Made by a program: the position numbers and the translations under genes. A model generated the notes under the pieces. That model did no database searches. It saw nothing but the letters and a program-made list of their open reading frames with translations, and was not told the origin of the DNA. Positions 55,280-64,000 of a DNA stretch of 64,000 nucleotides are shown here, piece by piece. The first letter of the stretch is position 1. Each line of letters begins with the position of its first letter. The stretch covers positions 62,001-126,000 of the forward strand of contig UCAG01000007.1 in the NCBI GenBank assembly GCA_900470285.1, read 5' to 3'. The stretch comes from Hyphomicrobiales bacterium. Lineage in GTDB: Bacteria; Pseudomonadota; Alphaproteobacteria; Rhizobiales; Rhizobiaceae.

Positions 55280-56065
55280 GTGGTGAATTCGTCGTTTTTG
55301 AAAGAGGTTGCGCTTGCAGCGTCCGAACAAACCCTGCCGCGATTCCGGCAAAAAATCGCAATCGATAATAAATATACTGTCGGTTTTGATCCGGTAACCG
55401 AAGCGGATCGCGAGGCTGAAAAAGCCATTCGCAAAGTGATTAATCAGCATTTCCCCGATCATGGAATTCTGGGAGAGGAATTTGGCGGCGAAAATCTCGA
55501 CAGCAGCCATATCTGGGTAATTGATCCGATTGACGGCACCCGTGCTTTTATCTCCGGATTGCCGGTCTGGGGAACGCTGGTTGGCCTGATGGTTGATGGC
55601 GATGCCCGTATCGGCATGATGTCTCAGCCGTTCACCAACGAAATGTTTTATGCGCTGGGCGATGGTGCGTTCTGGAGCGGGCCGGAATATGCAGGCAATG
55701 GCGGGCATGTGCAGCTGAAAACCCGCCAGACCACAGATTTGTCGGAAGCAACGGTTTTCACAACGTCACCCGCTTTGTTCAAAGACGGACAGCGTGAAGC
55801 GTTCGATCGTCTGGAAGCACAGGTGCGTTTGTCCCGTTATGGTGTGGATTGCTATGCCTATGCAATGCTGGCTTCCGGTTTTGCCGATCTGGTGATTGAG
55901 AGCGGTTTGCAGCCTTATGATGTTATGGGGCTAATTCCGGTGATTGAACAGGCGGGCGGTGTCATCACGCAGGCCGATGGCGGACCTGCGGAGAAGGGGG
56001 GCTATATTGTAGCAGCTTCTTCGGCAGCTTTGCATGAACAGGCTCTGAAACTGCTCAATGCCTGA
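55280..56065 (+). CDS. hisN: IMPase-family phosphatase, histidinol-phosphatase-like (HisN)
   Basis: A 261-residue inositol-monophosphatase-fold enzyme. Metal-binding blocks are complete: GEEFGG (about 71-76), WVIDPIDGTRAFISG (about 88-102) and PYDVMG (about 214-219). In alphaproteobacteria the close relatives with GTRAFISGLPVWGTL act as histidinol-phosphatase (EC 3.1.3.15) in histidine synthesis; SuhB-like inositol phosphatase is the alternative. The start is GTG, 55280 or 55283, with GGAG nine bases upstream of the first. Confidence 0.88.
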   Translation: MVNSSFLKEVALAASEQTLPRFRQKIAIDNKYTVGFDPVTEADREAEKAIRKVINQHFPDHGILGEEFGGENLDSSHIWVIDPIDGTRAFISGLPVWGTLVGLMVDGDARIGMMSQPFTNEMFYALGDGAFWSGPEYAGNGGHVQLKTRQTTDLSEATVFTTSPALFKDGQREAFDRLEAQVRLSRYGVDCYAYAMLASGFADLVIESGLQPYDVMGLIPVIEQAGGVITQADGGPAEKGGYIVAASSAALHEQALKLLNA

Positions 56066-56077
56066 TCATTGTGTGGT

Positions 56078-57085
56078 CTATGCTTCTGTCAGCGCCGGTT
56101 CAGTATTCTGTTCCGGCGCGTTTGATCCCGGTATGAATGCATCAAACGCTGCCCAGACCTGCTCCCGATAAAAATCGCTTTCCTGCAATAGTTCATGCCG
56201 CGCACCGTCAATGGTAATCAGAGACGCGCTGCGTAATTTTTCAGCAAGGCGCATTGCTGCTTTACCATCGACAACACGGTCGGCACCGGGAACGATAAAC
56301 AGCGTCGGGATCGCAAAATTCTCATAAAATTGCTGATTGTTGATACTGTGAATGGCATTGAGTGTTTGTGCCAGCCAACGGATTGTCGGCCCAGCAATAC
56401 CCAGTTGCGGATGATCGCGTGTGATCGCGGCATTGCGCAGATAACGGGTCTGATCGTGCGTAAGCGGGTTGCCGTCAAAACTCTCCGGCGGCAGTTGCAA
56501 AGGGACTTTGCCTGCATAGCGGCTGCCAAAACCGGATGATGCCAGCAATGAGGCAAGGGGCCGTAGCTGGCGGTCTGAGAATATACTGCGCGCCAGCCCG
56601 AGAAAAGGGGAAACCAGAACCATGCGGCGGATGCGCGACTGCAGCATTTCATGCGATTGCAAGGCAATTAACGCGCCGGTAGAATGAGCTAAAATATAGA
56701 ATGGCGGCGGGCAATCGGGCATGATGATGGTCTTGAGAAAAATCTCGAAATCACTGCGATAATCGGAGAATTTGCGGACATAGCCACGCGCTGCATCTTT
56801 GAGCATGCGGAACGATCCGCCCTGACCACGCCAGTCCATTGTCGCAACACAAAAACCGCGCCGGTTCAGATCGCTGATTGTTTCATAATATTTTTCAAAG
56901 GCTTCATTGCGTCCGTGGAGTAAAATGACAGTGCCGTTGCGCGGTGTATCTTCCGCATAGGGGCAAATGGCATAGCGCAGCTGAAATCCGTCGGCAGACT
57001 GAAAATAGCCTGCCTGCAATCCTGCGGGCGTCTTGTTATTTTCTGTCTCAAAATACGGATTTGTCATTACTGCTACTCTTGTCAT
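56078..57085 (-). CDS. Alpha/beta hydrolase, lysophospholipase (PldB) type
   Basis: A 335-residue serine hydrolase of the lysophospholipase or monoacylglycerol-lipase group. GTVILLHGRNEAFEKY gives the oxyanion region, MDWRGQGGS is typical of the group, the nucleophile is the serine in LAHSTGA (a variant of GxSxG with A for the first G), and the histidine lies in DGARHELLQE. No signal peptide. ATG 57067 (MTNPYF) is an alternative start. The gene converges on hisN. Confidence 0.87.
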   Translation of the reverse strand: MTRVAVMTNPYFETENNKTPAGLQAGYFQSADGFQLRYAICPYAEDTPRNGTVILLHGRNEAFEKYYETISDLNRRGFCVATMDWRGQGGSFRMLKDAARGYVRKFSDYRSDFEIFLKTIIMPDCPPPFYILAHSTGALIALQSHEMLQSRIRRMVLVSPFLGLARSIFSDRQLRPLASLLASSGFGSRYAGKVPLQLPPESFDGNPLTHDQTRYLRNAAITRDHPQLGIAGPTIRWLAQTLNAIHSINNQQFYENFAIPTLFIVPGADRVVDGKAAMRLAEKLRSASLITIDGARHELLQESDFYREQVWAAFDAFIPGSNAPEQNTEPALTEA

Positions 57086-57224
57086 TGCGTGCCGGTGAAG
57101 CTTCAGTGCTTCTTATATGGTCTGCATATAGCGGGATCATGGCGGGCGGAAGACAAATTGTAAATGCCGGAATTGCCCCCTTGAAATATGTTTTTGGCAA
57201 TACCAGATCATTGGTGTAGCCGCC

Positions 57225-57318
57225 TGATAAGGGGCTGCGCAAACGAGAAAGGCTCGCCGATAACGGGAGTTTTTCAGACAGTCTTTTAACGCAACGTCGC
57301 TCTGAAGGAGGGCATTTT
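57225..57318 (+). ncRNA. ROSE-like RNA thermometer in the hsp20 leader (candidate)
   Basis: The leader ends with UCGCU (57297-57301) just before CUGAAGGAGGGC, in which CUCU can pair with GGAG across a GAA loop and the G of UCGCU faces a G. A U(U/C)GCU motif opposite the Shine-Dalgarno with a G-G pair is the hallmark of ROSE elements, common before small heat-shock genes in Rhizobiales. A hairpin CGAG, CTCG (57244-57256) lies upstream. Confidence 0.55.
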
Positions 57319-57810
57319 ATGCGTCATTTTGATTTTTCTCCGCTTTACCGTTCAACCGTTGGTTTCGACCGTTTGTTCACGATGCTGGACAGTCTCGGCC
57401 AGCCGGAAAGTGCGCAGGCTTATCCGCCTTATAATATTGAGCGCACCGGTGAAAGCTCCTATCGTATTACTATGGCCGTGGCCGGTTTCGATCAGAATGA
57501 GATTGAAATTGAAGCTCACCGCAATCAGCTGACCATCAAAGGCACCAAGATTGCCGATGAAGAGGACAGTGAAAAAGAATTCCTCTATCGCGGAATTGCA
57601 TCGCGTGCGTTTGAACGCCGCTTCCATCTGGCCGACCATGTTGAGGTCGCCGGTGCGAGCCTGAAAAACGGCCTCCTGCATATTGATCTGAAGCGTGAGA
57701 TTCCGGAAGAACTGAAGCCACGCAAGATTAATGTGACGAGTGTTTCAGGCGATACTGCGCAAAGCATTGATGCCAAAACAGTTGATGCAAAAGCAATCAG
57801 CAAAAACTGA
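57319..57810 (+). CDS. Small heat-shock protein (Hsp20/IbpA family)
   Basis: A 163-residue alpha-crystallin-domain chaperone that holds unfolding proteins. The N-terminus (FSPLYRSTVGFDRLF) is the IbpA-type arm, the crystallin domain runs about 37-130 with YRITMAVAGF and GLLHIDL, and the C-terminal IxI-like anchor is near EELKPRKINV. The tail (SIDAKTVDAKAISKN) is polar. AAGGAGG lies ten bases before the ATG and is probably masked in the ROSE-like leader at low temperature. Confidence 0.95.
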   Translation: MRHFDFSPLYRSTVGFDRLFTMLDSLGQPESAQAYPPYNIERTGESSYRITMAVAGFDQNEIEIEAHRNQLTIKGTKIADEEDSEKEFLYRGIASRAFERRFHLADHVEVAGASLKNGLLHIDLKREIPEELKPRKINVTSVSGDTAQSIDAKTVDAKAISKN

Positions 57811-57834
57811 TTTGCACATATTGTGAGTAATGAA

Positions 57835-57866
57835 AAGGGCAGGAAATTTCCTGCCCTTTTTGTTTG
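57835..57866. terminator. Bidirectional terminator after hsp20
   Basis: AAAAGGGCAGGAAATTTCCTGCCCTTTTT, a nearly loopless palindrome with T-run, lies between the convergent hsp20 and threonine aldolase genes. Confidence 0.9.
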
Positions 57867-58919
57867 TTATAATGCTTTGATAAGGCTGACGAATTTATCT
57901 GTCTCGGCTTGCGTAGTGGCGAAGCTGGTAACAAGACGAATGAAAGTTTCGTCCTCAGCAATCGGATCGGCGCTGTGCGGCGGGTTCCAGTCATAGAATA
58001 CTGCGCCCTGCGCCAGTAGTTTTTCACTGTCTGATTTTTTAAGAATGGCGAAAATCTCATTGGCCTGCGGTTGCCATGCCAGCTTCACTTTACCGGAAGT
58101 TTCGATAGCATTTGCCATTCTGGTGGTCATGGCATTGGCATGACGGGCAAGATTGAGCCACAGGTCATCTTTGAGATAAGCATCAAACTGTGCGGCAATG
58201 AAACGGGTTTTCGAGAACAGCTGCGCCGCACGTTTGCGGATAAATGGCAGGTCTTTTGCCTGATCAGGATTCATGAACACCAGTGCCTCTGCACACCAGC
58301 AGCCGTTTTTGGTGCCGCCGAAAGAGACAATATCCACGCCCTGTTTCCATGTCATTTCTGCCGGTGTAACACCCAGCGTCACCAGAGCATTAGCAAAGCG
58401 TGCGCCATCGAGATGCAACGGCAGATTATGCTCACGGCAGATAGCTGAAATCGTGGCGATTTCGTCAAGTGAATATAGTGTGCCGATTTCTGTGGCCTGC
58501 GTGATAGTCACAGCCATTGGCTGACCGGCATGAATGAAGGCAGGGTTGAAGCGCTTCAGTTCCTTGCGCAGATTTGCCGGATCCATTTTACCCAGAGCGC
58601 CGTCTACCGGATGCAGACGGGCGCCGCCGGTGAAATATTCCGGTGCGCCGCATTCATCTTCGATCACATGGGCTTCACGATGGCAAAGCGATACACCGCC
58701 CGGACGGTTGACGCTGGCCAGTGCCAGAGAATTGGCGGCTGTGCCTGTGCCGACAAAATAAACCGCAACTTCGCGTTCAAATAATTCATTGAAGCGCTGC
58801 TCGACTTTTTTGTCGATTTCACTGGCACCATAGGAAGCAGCAAAGCCACCGGCATGAGCAGTAATATTGGCATTGATATCAGGATGGGCACCGGCCCAGT
58901 TATCGGAAGCGAAGAACAT
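57867..58919 (-). CDS. Low-specificity L-threonine aldolase
   Basis: A 350-residue PLP enzyme that splits threonine or allo-threonine to glycine and acetaldehyde. The PLP lysine is K204 in SFGGTKNG; LHLDGARF carries the aspartate that binds the pyridine nitrogen. ATG 58919 follows CGGAG with six bases between, which settles the start over the TTG one codon earlier. Bacterial aldolases of this fold vary in stereospecificity, so L-allo preference cannot be excluded. Confidence 0.93.
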   Translation of the reverse strand: MFFASDNWAGAHPDINANITAHAGGFAASYGASEIDKKVEQRFNELFEREVAVYFVGTGTAANSLALASVNRPGGVSLCHREAHVIEDECGAPEYFTGGARLHPVDGALGKMDPANLRKELKRFNPAFIHAGQPMAVTITQATEIGTLYSLDEIATISAICREHNLPLHLDGARFANALVTLGVTPAEMTWKQGVDIVSFGGTKNGCWCAEALVFMNPDQAKDLPFIRKRAAQLFSKTRFIAAQFDAYLKDDLWLNLARHANAMTTRMANAIETSGKVKLAWQPQANEIFAILKKSDSEKLLAQGAVFYDWNPPHSADPIAEDETFIRLVTSFATTQAETDKFVSLIKAL

Positions 58920-59397
58920 CAAGAGCTCCGTATGCGTCAGGACTAAGAACTAAACTGCAAATCGCTTACAGGGTGCAGTTTAATGTGATGCGTGTTTATA
59001 GCTGGTTTTTTCTGACACACGAATGAAACCTGATATCAAGTTTCAGTGTGGTCACATTGACGCAGTTTGCCTGTATTGCAGCTTACGCAACCTTCTAAAT
59101 CCTTGTTTTTTCATAAAGCAAAATTGATCGCGCAATAAAATTTCAAAAAATCGATTTAAAATTGAATATTTCGTGCTTGTAGAGCGGAAAATATTCTGCA
59201 ATAAAATGATATGGCAGCAATACTGACCTATTGAGCAAAATTTGACCTAAGGAGAATCCGGCGAATTTTGCTGCAATTCATGCTATGATTTTACTTGTTT
59301 TCCGCAATGGCAATCAAAGCGGCCGTTGCGATAACTGGTGGGAGCATTCCGTTCATGCGCACGCCATTGCGTGCTTAGTAACAAGGGAGGCCGGTCA
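58920..59397. other. Intergenic region between threonine aldolase gene and the gltB leader ORF
   Basis: A 478 bp divergent, AT-rich spacer. It holds a 22 bp near-palindrome at 59024-59045 and two TGACCTA direct repeats at 59224-59230 and 59243-59249 with a 19 bp period. Promoters for both directions must lie here. No gene recognised. Confidence 0.45.
59024..59045. promoter_or_regulatory. 22 bp near-perfect palindrome, possible operator
   Basis: Arms TGAAACCTGAT and ATCAAGTTTCA are complementary at 10 of 11 positions with no spacer. It lies about 105 bp upstream of the threonine aldolase start. Regulator unknown. Confidence 0.4.
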
Positions 59398-59568
59398 ATG
59401 ATTAATCTGATGTATTATGCTGTCTGCTTCCTTTGGTGCGCTGCACGGACAGGCATTTTCACAAGCTTATTTAACAATTCTGTCGTTTCAGTTCCGGCTT
59501 TTATCCCGTCCGGAGGACGGGTTGGTGCCGCACGCCTGAGCCGGCACATGGCCCTGTACCGGGTCTAA
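59398..59568 (+). CDS. Small ORF coupled to gltB (56 residues)
   Basis: Begins with ATG preceded by AAGGGAGG seven bases upstream, as strong a ribosome site as any here, and ends with TAA directly followed by the GGAGG of gltB. The product starts with a hydrophobic segment ([21 protein letters not shown] in part) and has a basic C-terminus. The 3' half contains two perfect RNA hairpins (CCCGTCC/GGACGGG at 59505-59521 and GTGCCG/CGGCAC at 59525-59547). It may be a leader peptide, a translational coupler or a small membrane protein. I do not recognise it. Confidence 0.5.
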   Translation: MINLMYYAVCFLWCAARTGIFTSLFNNSVVSVPAFIPSGGRVGAARLSRHMALYRV

Positions 59569-59578
59569 GGAGGTTTCG

Positions 59579-62500
59579 ATGTTGATCAAGTCGCATTCTG
59601 TTGGGGCATTTCAGGCTCATACGCATACAGAAAAAGGCGGCAAAACCACAACATCGACTAAAACCACTCAAACATCCCGAACTATGCCCAAGAAACAAGG
59701 GCTCTATGATCCGCGACATGAGCATGATGCCTGTGGCGTCGGCTTTATTGCGCAGATGAAAAATGTGCCGTCGCACCAGATTGTGCTGGATGGCTTGCAG
59801 ATGCTTGAAAATCTGACGCATCGCGGTGCCGTCGGCGCAGATCCTTTAATGGGGGATGGCGCTGGTATTCTGGTGCAGATTCCTGACCGTTTTTTCCGTG
59901 AAGAAATGGCAAAAACCGGTATTCATCTGCCGGATGCCGGACATTATGCTGTCGGCCAGATTTTCATGCCGCAGGATGTGAAGCTGCGTGCGCATCTGGA
60001 GCGGGTGATTACGGAAGTGATTGCCGCAGAAGGTCAGACATTGCTCGGTTTCCGCACAGTGCCGGTGGATAATAGTTCACTGTCCAAAGCGCCGGAGATC
60101 GCTGCAACCGAGCCGGTGCATCGTCAGGTCTTTATCGGCCGCAATCCGAATATTGCCAGTGATGATGATTTCGAGCGCCGCCTGTTCGTGCTGCGCAAGG
60201 TGATTTCCAACCGGATTTTCCACGAGACAGAAGGCCGTGACAACGGTTTCTATATTGTCTCCATGTCTGCCCGCACCGTTGTTTATAAAGGCATGTTTCT
60301 GGCCTATCAGGTCGGTGCCTATTACAAAGACTTGGCCGATCCGCGTTTTGAAAGTGCGATTGCACTGGTGCATCAGCGCTTTTCAACCAATACTTTCCCG
60401 TCGTGGAAACTGGCGCATCCGTATCGCATGGTTGCCCATAATGGCGAGATCAACACGCTGCGCGGCAATGTGAACTGGATGGCTGCGCGTCAGGCTTCGG
60501 TTGATAGCGAGCTGTTCGGCAATGATATTTCCAAGCTTTGGCCGATCTCCTATGAAGGCCAGTCGGACACGGCTTGTTTTGATAATGCACTCGAATTTCT
60601 GGTGCAGGGCGGTTATCGCCTGAGCCATGCCATGATGATGCTGATCCCTGAAGCCTGGGGCAACAACAAGCTGATGGCGGATGAGCGCAAGGCATTTTAC
60701 GAATATCATGCTGCTTTGATGGAGCCTTGGGATGGCCCTGCCGCCGTTGCTTTCACCGACGGCCGCCAGATTGGCGCGACACTGGATCGTAACGGTCTGC
60801 GTCCGGCACGTTATCTCGTGACCGATGATGACCGGATCATTCTGGCATCGGAGGCGGGTGTACTGCCGGTGGACGAGAGCCGCATTGTCAAAAAGTGGCG
60901 GTTGCAGCCGGGGCGTATGCTGCTGATTGATCTGGAAGAAGGACGCATTGTCAGTGATGACGAGCTGAAATCCCAGATCGCCAGCGCGCATCCATATCGC
61001 CAATGGCTGAAAAACACACAGCTGGTGCTGGAAGATCTGGCACCGGTGGAACCACGCGCACTACGCCGTGATGTCAGCCTGATCGAGCGTCAGCGCAGCT
61101 TTGGTTACACACAGGAAGACACCAAACTGCTGATGGCGCCGATGGCGACAACGGGGCAGGAAGCGGTTGGTTCGATGGGTACGGATACACCGATTTCCGC
61201 GCTCTCGGACAAGGCCAAACTGCTTTATACCTATTTCAAGCAGAATTTTGCGCAGGTCACCAATCCGCCGATTGATCCGATCCGGGAAGAACTGGTGATG
61301 AGCCTCGTATCTTTTATCGGGCCGCGTCCGAACCTGTTTGATCTGGTCGGCACCTCACGGCGCAAGCGTATGGAAGTGCGCCAGCCGATCCTGACCAATG
61401 CTGATCTGGAAAAAATCCGCTCGATCGGCCATTCGGAAGACCGTTTTGACACCAAGACACTGGATATTACCTATCCGGTGAATGAAGGCGCGGCAGGTAT
61501 GGATGGCACATTGGCACGTCTGTGCGACCGTGCGGAAGCTGCCGTGCATGGTGGCTATAACATTATCATCCTGTCTGACCGGCAGGTCGGGCCTGACCGT
61601 ATCGCCATTCCGGCTTTGCTGGCAACGGCTGCCGTACACCATCATCTGATCCGCAAGGGTCTGCGTACATCTGTGGGGCTGGTGGTCGAGAGCGGTGAGC
61701 CGCGCGAAGTCCATCATTTCTGCTGCCTTGCCGGTTATGGTGCCGAGGCGATCAATCCGTATCTCGCTTTTGATACGCTGACCGATATGCATCAGCGCGG
61801 CGATTTCCCGCCGGAAGTTGATAGCAGTGAGATTGTCAGCCGTTACATCAAGTCGATCGGCAAAGGCATGCTGAAGGTGATGTCGAAAATGGGCATCTCC
61901 ACCTATCAGTCCTATTGTGGTGCGCAGATTTTTGATGCCATCGGGCTTCGTCAGGATTTTGTTGACCGGTATTTCTTCGGCACAGCTTCGATGATTGAAG
62001 GTGTGGGCTTAAATGAAGTGGCACAGGAAACTGTACTGCGGCACAACACGGCCTTTGTGAAAGAAATCGGCGGTACCGGCGCCCTGCCTGCGGGCGGTGA
62101 ATATGCGTATCGTATTCGCGGTGAGGCGCATATGTGGTCGCCGGATGCGGTGGCCAAGCTGCAACATGCCGTGCGCAATGACAATCCGAAGAGCTTTGCG
62201 GAATATTCCGAAATGCTCAACAGCCGTTCTGCGGCAGCCAAAACCATCCGCAGCCTGTTCCACTTAAAGCGCGCGGGTGAACGCGGAAAGAGGCCGGTTG
62301 ATCTGGCAGAAGTTGAGCCTGCGGCTGAAATCGTCAAGCGCTTTTCAACCGGTGCCATGTCCTTCGGCTCGATCTCGCGCGAGGCACATACAACACTGGC
62401 GGTTGCTATGAACCGGATAGGTGCCAAGTCCAATACCGGTGAGGGTGGTGAAGAGCCGGATCGTCTCTATCCGCTGCGTGACGGTTCACCAAACCCGCAG

Positions 62501-64000
62501 CGCTCGGCGATCAAGCAGGTGGCATCAGGACGTTTTGGTGTGACCACAGAATATCTGGTCAATGCCGATATGATCCAGATCAAGGTGGCACAGGGTGCCA
62601 AACCCGGAGAAGGCGGTCAGTTGCCGGGTCATAAAGTGGATGCGACAATTGCCAAGACACGTCATTCCACCCCGCGTGTCGGCTTGATTTCGCCGCCGCC
62701 GCATCATGATATTTATTCCATTGAAGATCTGGCGCAGCTGATTTTCGACCTGAAAAACGTTAATCCTCAAGCCGATATTTCGGTCAAGCTGGTGTCGGAA
62801 GTCGGTGTCGGTACGGTTGCTGCCGGTGTTGCCAAGGCACGTGCCGATCATATCACCGTTTCCGGTTATGACGGCGGTACCGGTGCATCACCGCTGACTT
62901 CGCTGAAACATGCCGGTTCCCCTTGGGAAACAGGTCTGGCCGAAACCCATCAGACATTGGTTCTCAATGGTTTGCGCTCGCGCATTGCATTGCAGGTCGA
63001 TGGTGGTCTGCGCACGGGGCGCGATGTGATTATCGGTGCTTTGCTGGGTGCGGATGAATTCGGCTTCTCCACCGCACCATTGATTGCTGCCGGTTGTATC
63101 ATGATGCGCAAATGTCATTTGAATACTTGTCCGGTTGGCGTGGCGACCCAAGATCCTGTGCTGCGTCAGCGTTTCAAAGGCACGCCGGAGCATGTGATCA
63201 ACTTCTTCTTCTATCTGGCGGAAGAAGTGCGTGTGCTGCTGGCCGAGCTTGGCTTTACCAAGCTTGAGCAGATTATCGGCCGTTCAGACCTGTTGGAAAA
63301 ACAGGCGGCGATTAATCACTGGAAGGCACAGGGTCTGGATTTTAGCCGTATTTTCTACCGCCCTTATGCGGCAATTGCTGGCGATGAGGCACAGCTGCGC
63401 CATACGCAATTGCAGCAGCATCCGATTGATGATGTGCTGGATCATGATCTGATTGCAGCTGCCGCACCGGCACTGGAAAATCGTGAGAAGGTTACACTTA
63501 TCCGCAGCATTAAAAATACAGATCGCTCGGCAGGGGCGATGCTGTCCGGTGCGCTGGTCAGCCGTTACCGCCACAAAGGTCTGCCGGAAGATACGATTCA
63601 GGTGCGCTTCAACGGTACTGCAGGGCAGTCTTTCGCAGCCTTTCTGGCGCATGGCATCAGTTTCGAACTGCATGGCGAAGGCAATGACTATATCGGCAAG
63701 GGCTTAAGCGGCGGACGGATTATTATCCGTCCGAGTGAAGACAGCCGGCTCAAGGCTGATGAGGCGATTATTGCGGGCAATACTGTGCTCTACGGCGCGA
63801 TTGAAGGCGAATGTTATATTCGCGGACAGGCGGGCGAGCGTTTTGCTGTGCGCAATTCCGGTGCTGTTGCGGTTGTTGAAGGCGTGGGTGATCACGGTTG
63901 CGAATATATGACCGGTGGTGTGGTGGTTGTGATCGGCGAGACAGGGCGCAATTTCGCGGCCGGTATGTCCGGTGGCGTGGCCTATGTGCTGGATGAAGCC
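59579..64000 (+). CDS. gltB: Glutamate synthase large subunit (GltB), 3' truncated by window edge
   Basis: 1474 codons of an enzyme of about 1570. It forms glutamate from glutamine and 2-oxoglutarate with NADPH and the GltD subunit. A propeptide of 51 residues precedes the catalytic cysteine C52 of the amidotransferase domain (DACGVGF). The central domain, FMN-binding synthase domain ([26 protein letters not shown]) and 3Fe-4S cysteines C1173, C1179 and C1184 (C-x5-C-x4-C) are all present, and the beginning of the C-terminal beta-helix domain reaches the edge. GGAGG lies five bases before the ATG, immediately after the small ORF. Confidence 0.97.
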   Translation, partial: MLIKSHSVGAFQAHTHTEKGGKTTTSTKTTQTSRTMPKKQGLYDPRHEHDACGVGFIAQMKNVPSHQIVLDGLQMLENLTHRGAVGADPLMGDGAGILVQIPDRFFREEMAKTGIHLPDAGHYAVGQIFMPQDVKLRAHLERVITEVIAAEGQTLLGFRTVPVDNSSLSKAPEIAATEPVHRQVFIGRNPNIASDDDFERRLFVLRKVISNRIFHETEGRDNGFYIVSMSARTVVYKGMFLAYQVGAYYKDLADPRFESAIALVHQRFSTNTFPSWKLAHPYRMVAHNGEINTLRGNVNWMAARQASVDSELFGNDISKLWPISYEGQSDTACFDNALEFLVQGGYRLSHAMMMLIPEAWGNNKLMADERKAFYEYHAALMEPWDGPAAVAFTDGRQIGATLDRNGLRPARYLVTDDDRIILASEAGVLPVDESRIVKKWRLQPGRMLLIDLEEGRIVSDDELKSQIASAHPYRQWLKNTQLVLEDLAPVEPRALRRDVSLIERQRSFGYTQEDTKLLMAPMATTGQEAVGSMGTDTPISALSDKAKLLYTYFKQNFAQVTNPPIDPIREELVMSLVSFIGPRPNLFDLVGTSRRKRMEVRQPILTNADLEKIRSIGHSEDRFDTKTLDITYPVNEGAAGMDGTLARLCDRAEAAVHGGYNIIILSDRQVGPDRIAIPALLATAAVHHHLIRKGLRTSVGLVVESGEPREVHHFCCLAGYGAEAINPYLAFDTLTDMHQRGDFPPEVDSSEIVSRYIKSIGKGMLKVMSKMGISTYQSYCGAQIFDAIGLRQDFVDRYFFGTASMIEGVGLNEVAQETVLRHNTAFVKEIGGTGALPAGGEYAYRIRGEAHMWSPDAVAKLQHAVRNDNPKSFAEYSEMLNSRSAAAKTIRSLFHLKRAGERGKRPVDLAEVEPAAEIVKRFSTGAMSFGSISREAHTTLAVAMNRIGAKSNTGEGGEEPDRLYPLRDGSPNPQRSAIKQVASGRFGVTTEYLVNADMIQIKVAQGAKPGEGGQLPGHKVDATIAKTRHSTPRVGLISPPPHHDIYSIEDLAQLIFDLKNVNPQADISVKLVSEVGVGTVAAGVAKARADHITVSGYDGGTGASPLTSLKHAGSPWETGLAETHQTLVLNGLRSRIALQVDGGLRTGRDVIIGALLGADEFGFSTAPLIAAGCIMMRKCHLNTCPVGVATQDPVLRQRFKGTPEHVINFFFYLAEEVRVLLAELGFTKLEQIIGRSDLLEKQAAINHWKAQGLDFSRIFYRPYAAIAGDEAQLRHTQLQQHPIDDVLDHDLIAAAAPALENREKVTLIRSIKNTDRSAGAMLSGALVSRYRHKGLPEDTIQVRFNGTAGQSFAAFLAHGISFELHGEGNDYIGKGLSGGRIIIRPSEDSRLKADEAIIAGNTVLYGAIEGECYIRGQAGERFAVRNSGAVAVVEGVGDHGCEYMTGGVVVVIGETGRNFAAGMSGGVAYVLDEA

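Overview
The window looks like ordinary chromosome of an alphaproteobacterium of the order Rhizobiales, most likely family Brucellaceae (Ochrobactrum / Pseudochrobactrum-like). The evidence is a CpdR-type response regulator beside a tRNA-Val gene, a RibN riboflavin transporter under an FMN riboswitch, a PAN-domain alpha-2-macroglobulin, an nosRZDFYLX operon with pseudoazurin, and an mmgR/suhB-type small RNA beside an IMPase-family gene. GC content is moderate. I see no prophage, insertion sequence, CRISPR array or rRNA. The genus is an inference.

Layout. 1-5.5 kb: an oligopeptide-type ABC transporter (permease cut by the window edge, second permease, two ATPases) run on into a serine-hydrolase gene and an MmgE/PrpD gene; a LysR regulator converges on them. 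6.8-12.3 kb: a very large periplasmic alpha-2-macroglobulin with an intact thioester motif. 12.3-14.5 kb: aldehyde dehydrogenase plus YhhN-type membrane protein. 14.7-18.5 kb: TetR regulator divergent from an EmrAB-type efflux pair, with two related palindromes between them. 18.5-19.8 kb: RibN under an FMN riboswitch. 20.1-23.9 kb: amino-acid ABC permease and binding protein, FAD amine/amino-acid oxidoreductase and Lrp-type regulator, with no ATPase. 24-25.5 kb: formamidase and its FmdB zinc-ribbon partner. 25.8-37.2 kb: winged-helix regulator, complete peptide ABC transporter and M14 metallopeptidase, divergent from a fused 5-oxoprolinase. 37.5-38.2 kb: lipoprotein L,D-transpeptidase. 38.5-50.9 kb: nitrous-oxide reduction region (DUF2249 protein, NnrS, pseudoazurin, NnrR-like regulator, nosX-L-Y-F-D-Z-R). 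50.9-52.6 kb: polysaccharide deacetylase and glycosyltransferase. 53.1-53.6 kb: tRNA-Val and cpdR. 54-56 kb: N-formylglutamate amidohydrolase family gene, a small RNA on the opposite strand, and a HisN-like phosphatase. 56-59 kb: alpha/beta hydrolase, Hsp20 with a ROSE-like leader, threonine aldolase. 59.4 kb to the end: a 56-codon small ORF coupled to gltB, which runs off the window.

How the parts work together. The best integrated unit is denitrification: three promoters (DUF2249 gene, pseudoazurin, nosR) each carry a TTGCG-N4-(A/G)ACAA box 31-32 bp from a -10-like hexamer, and a cysteine-free CRP/FNR regulator with an HxxSR recognition helix lies among them. The second metabolic unit joins peptide uptake, a metallocarboxypeptidase and 5-oxoprolinase, and suggests scavenging of pyroglutamyl or gamma-glutamyl peptides. 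RNA-level control is unusually visible here: FMN riboswitch with an anti-Shine-Dalgarno stem, mmgR-type sRNA, ROSE-like thermometer and the gltB leader ORF. I did not find a clearly unprecedented large system; the most rewarding items are small regulatory ones and the oxoprolinase-peptidase-transporter cluster.
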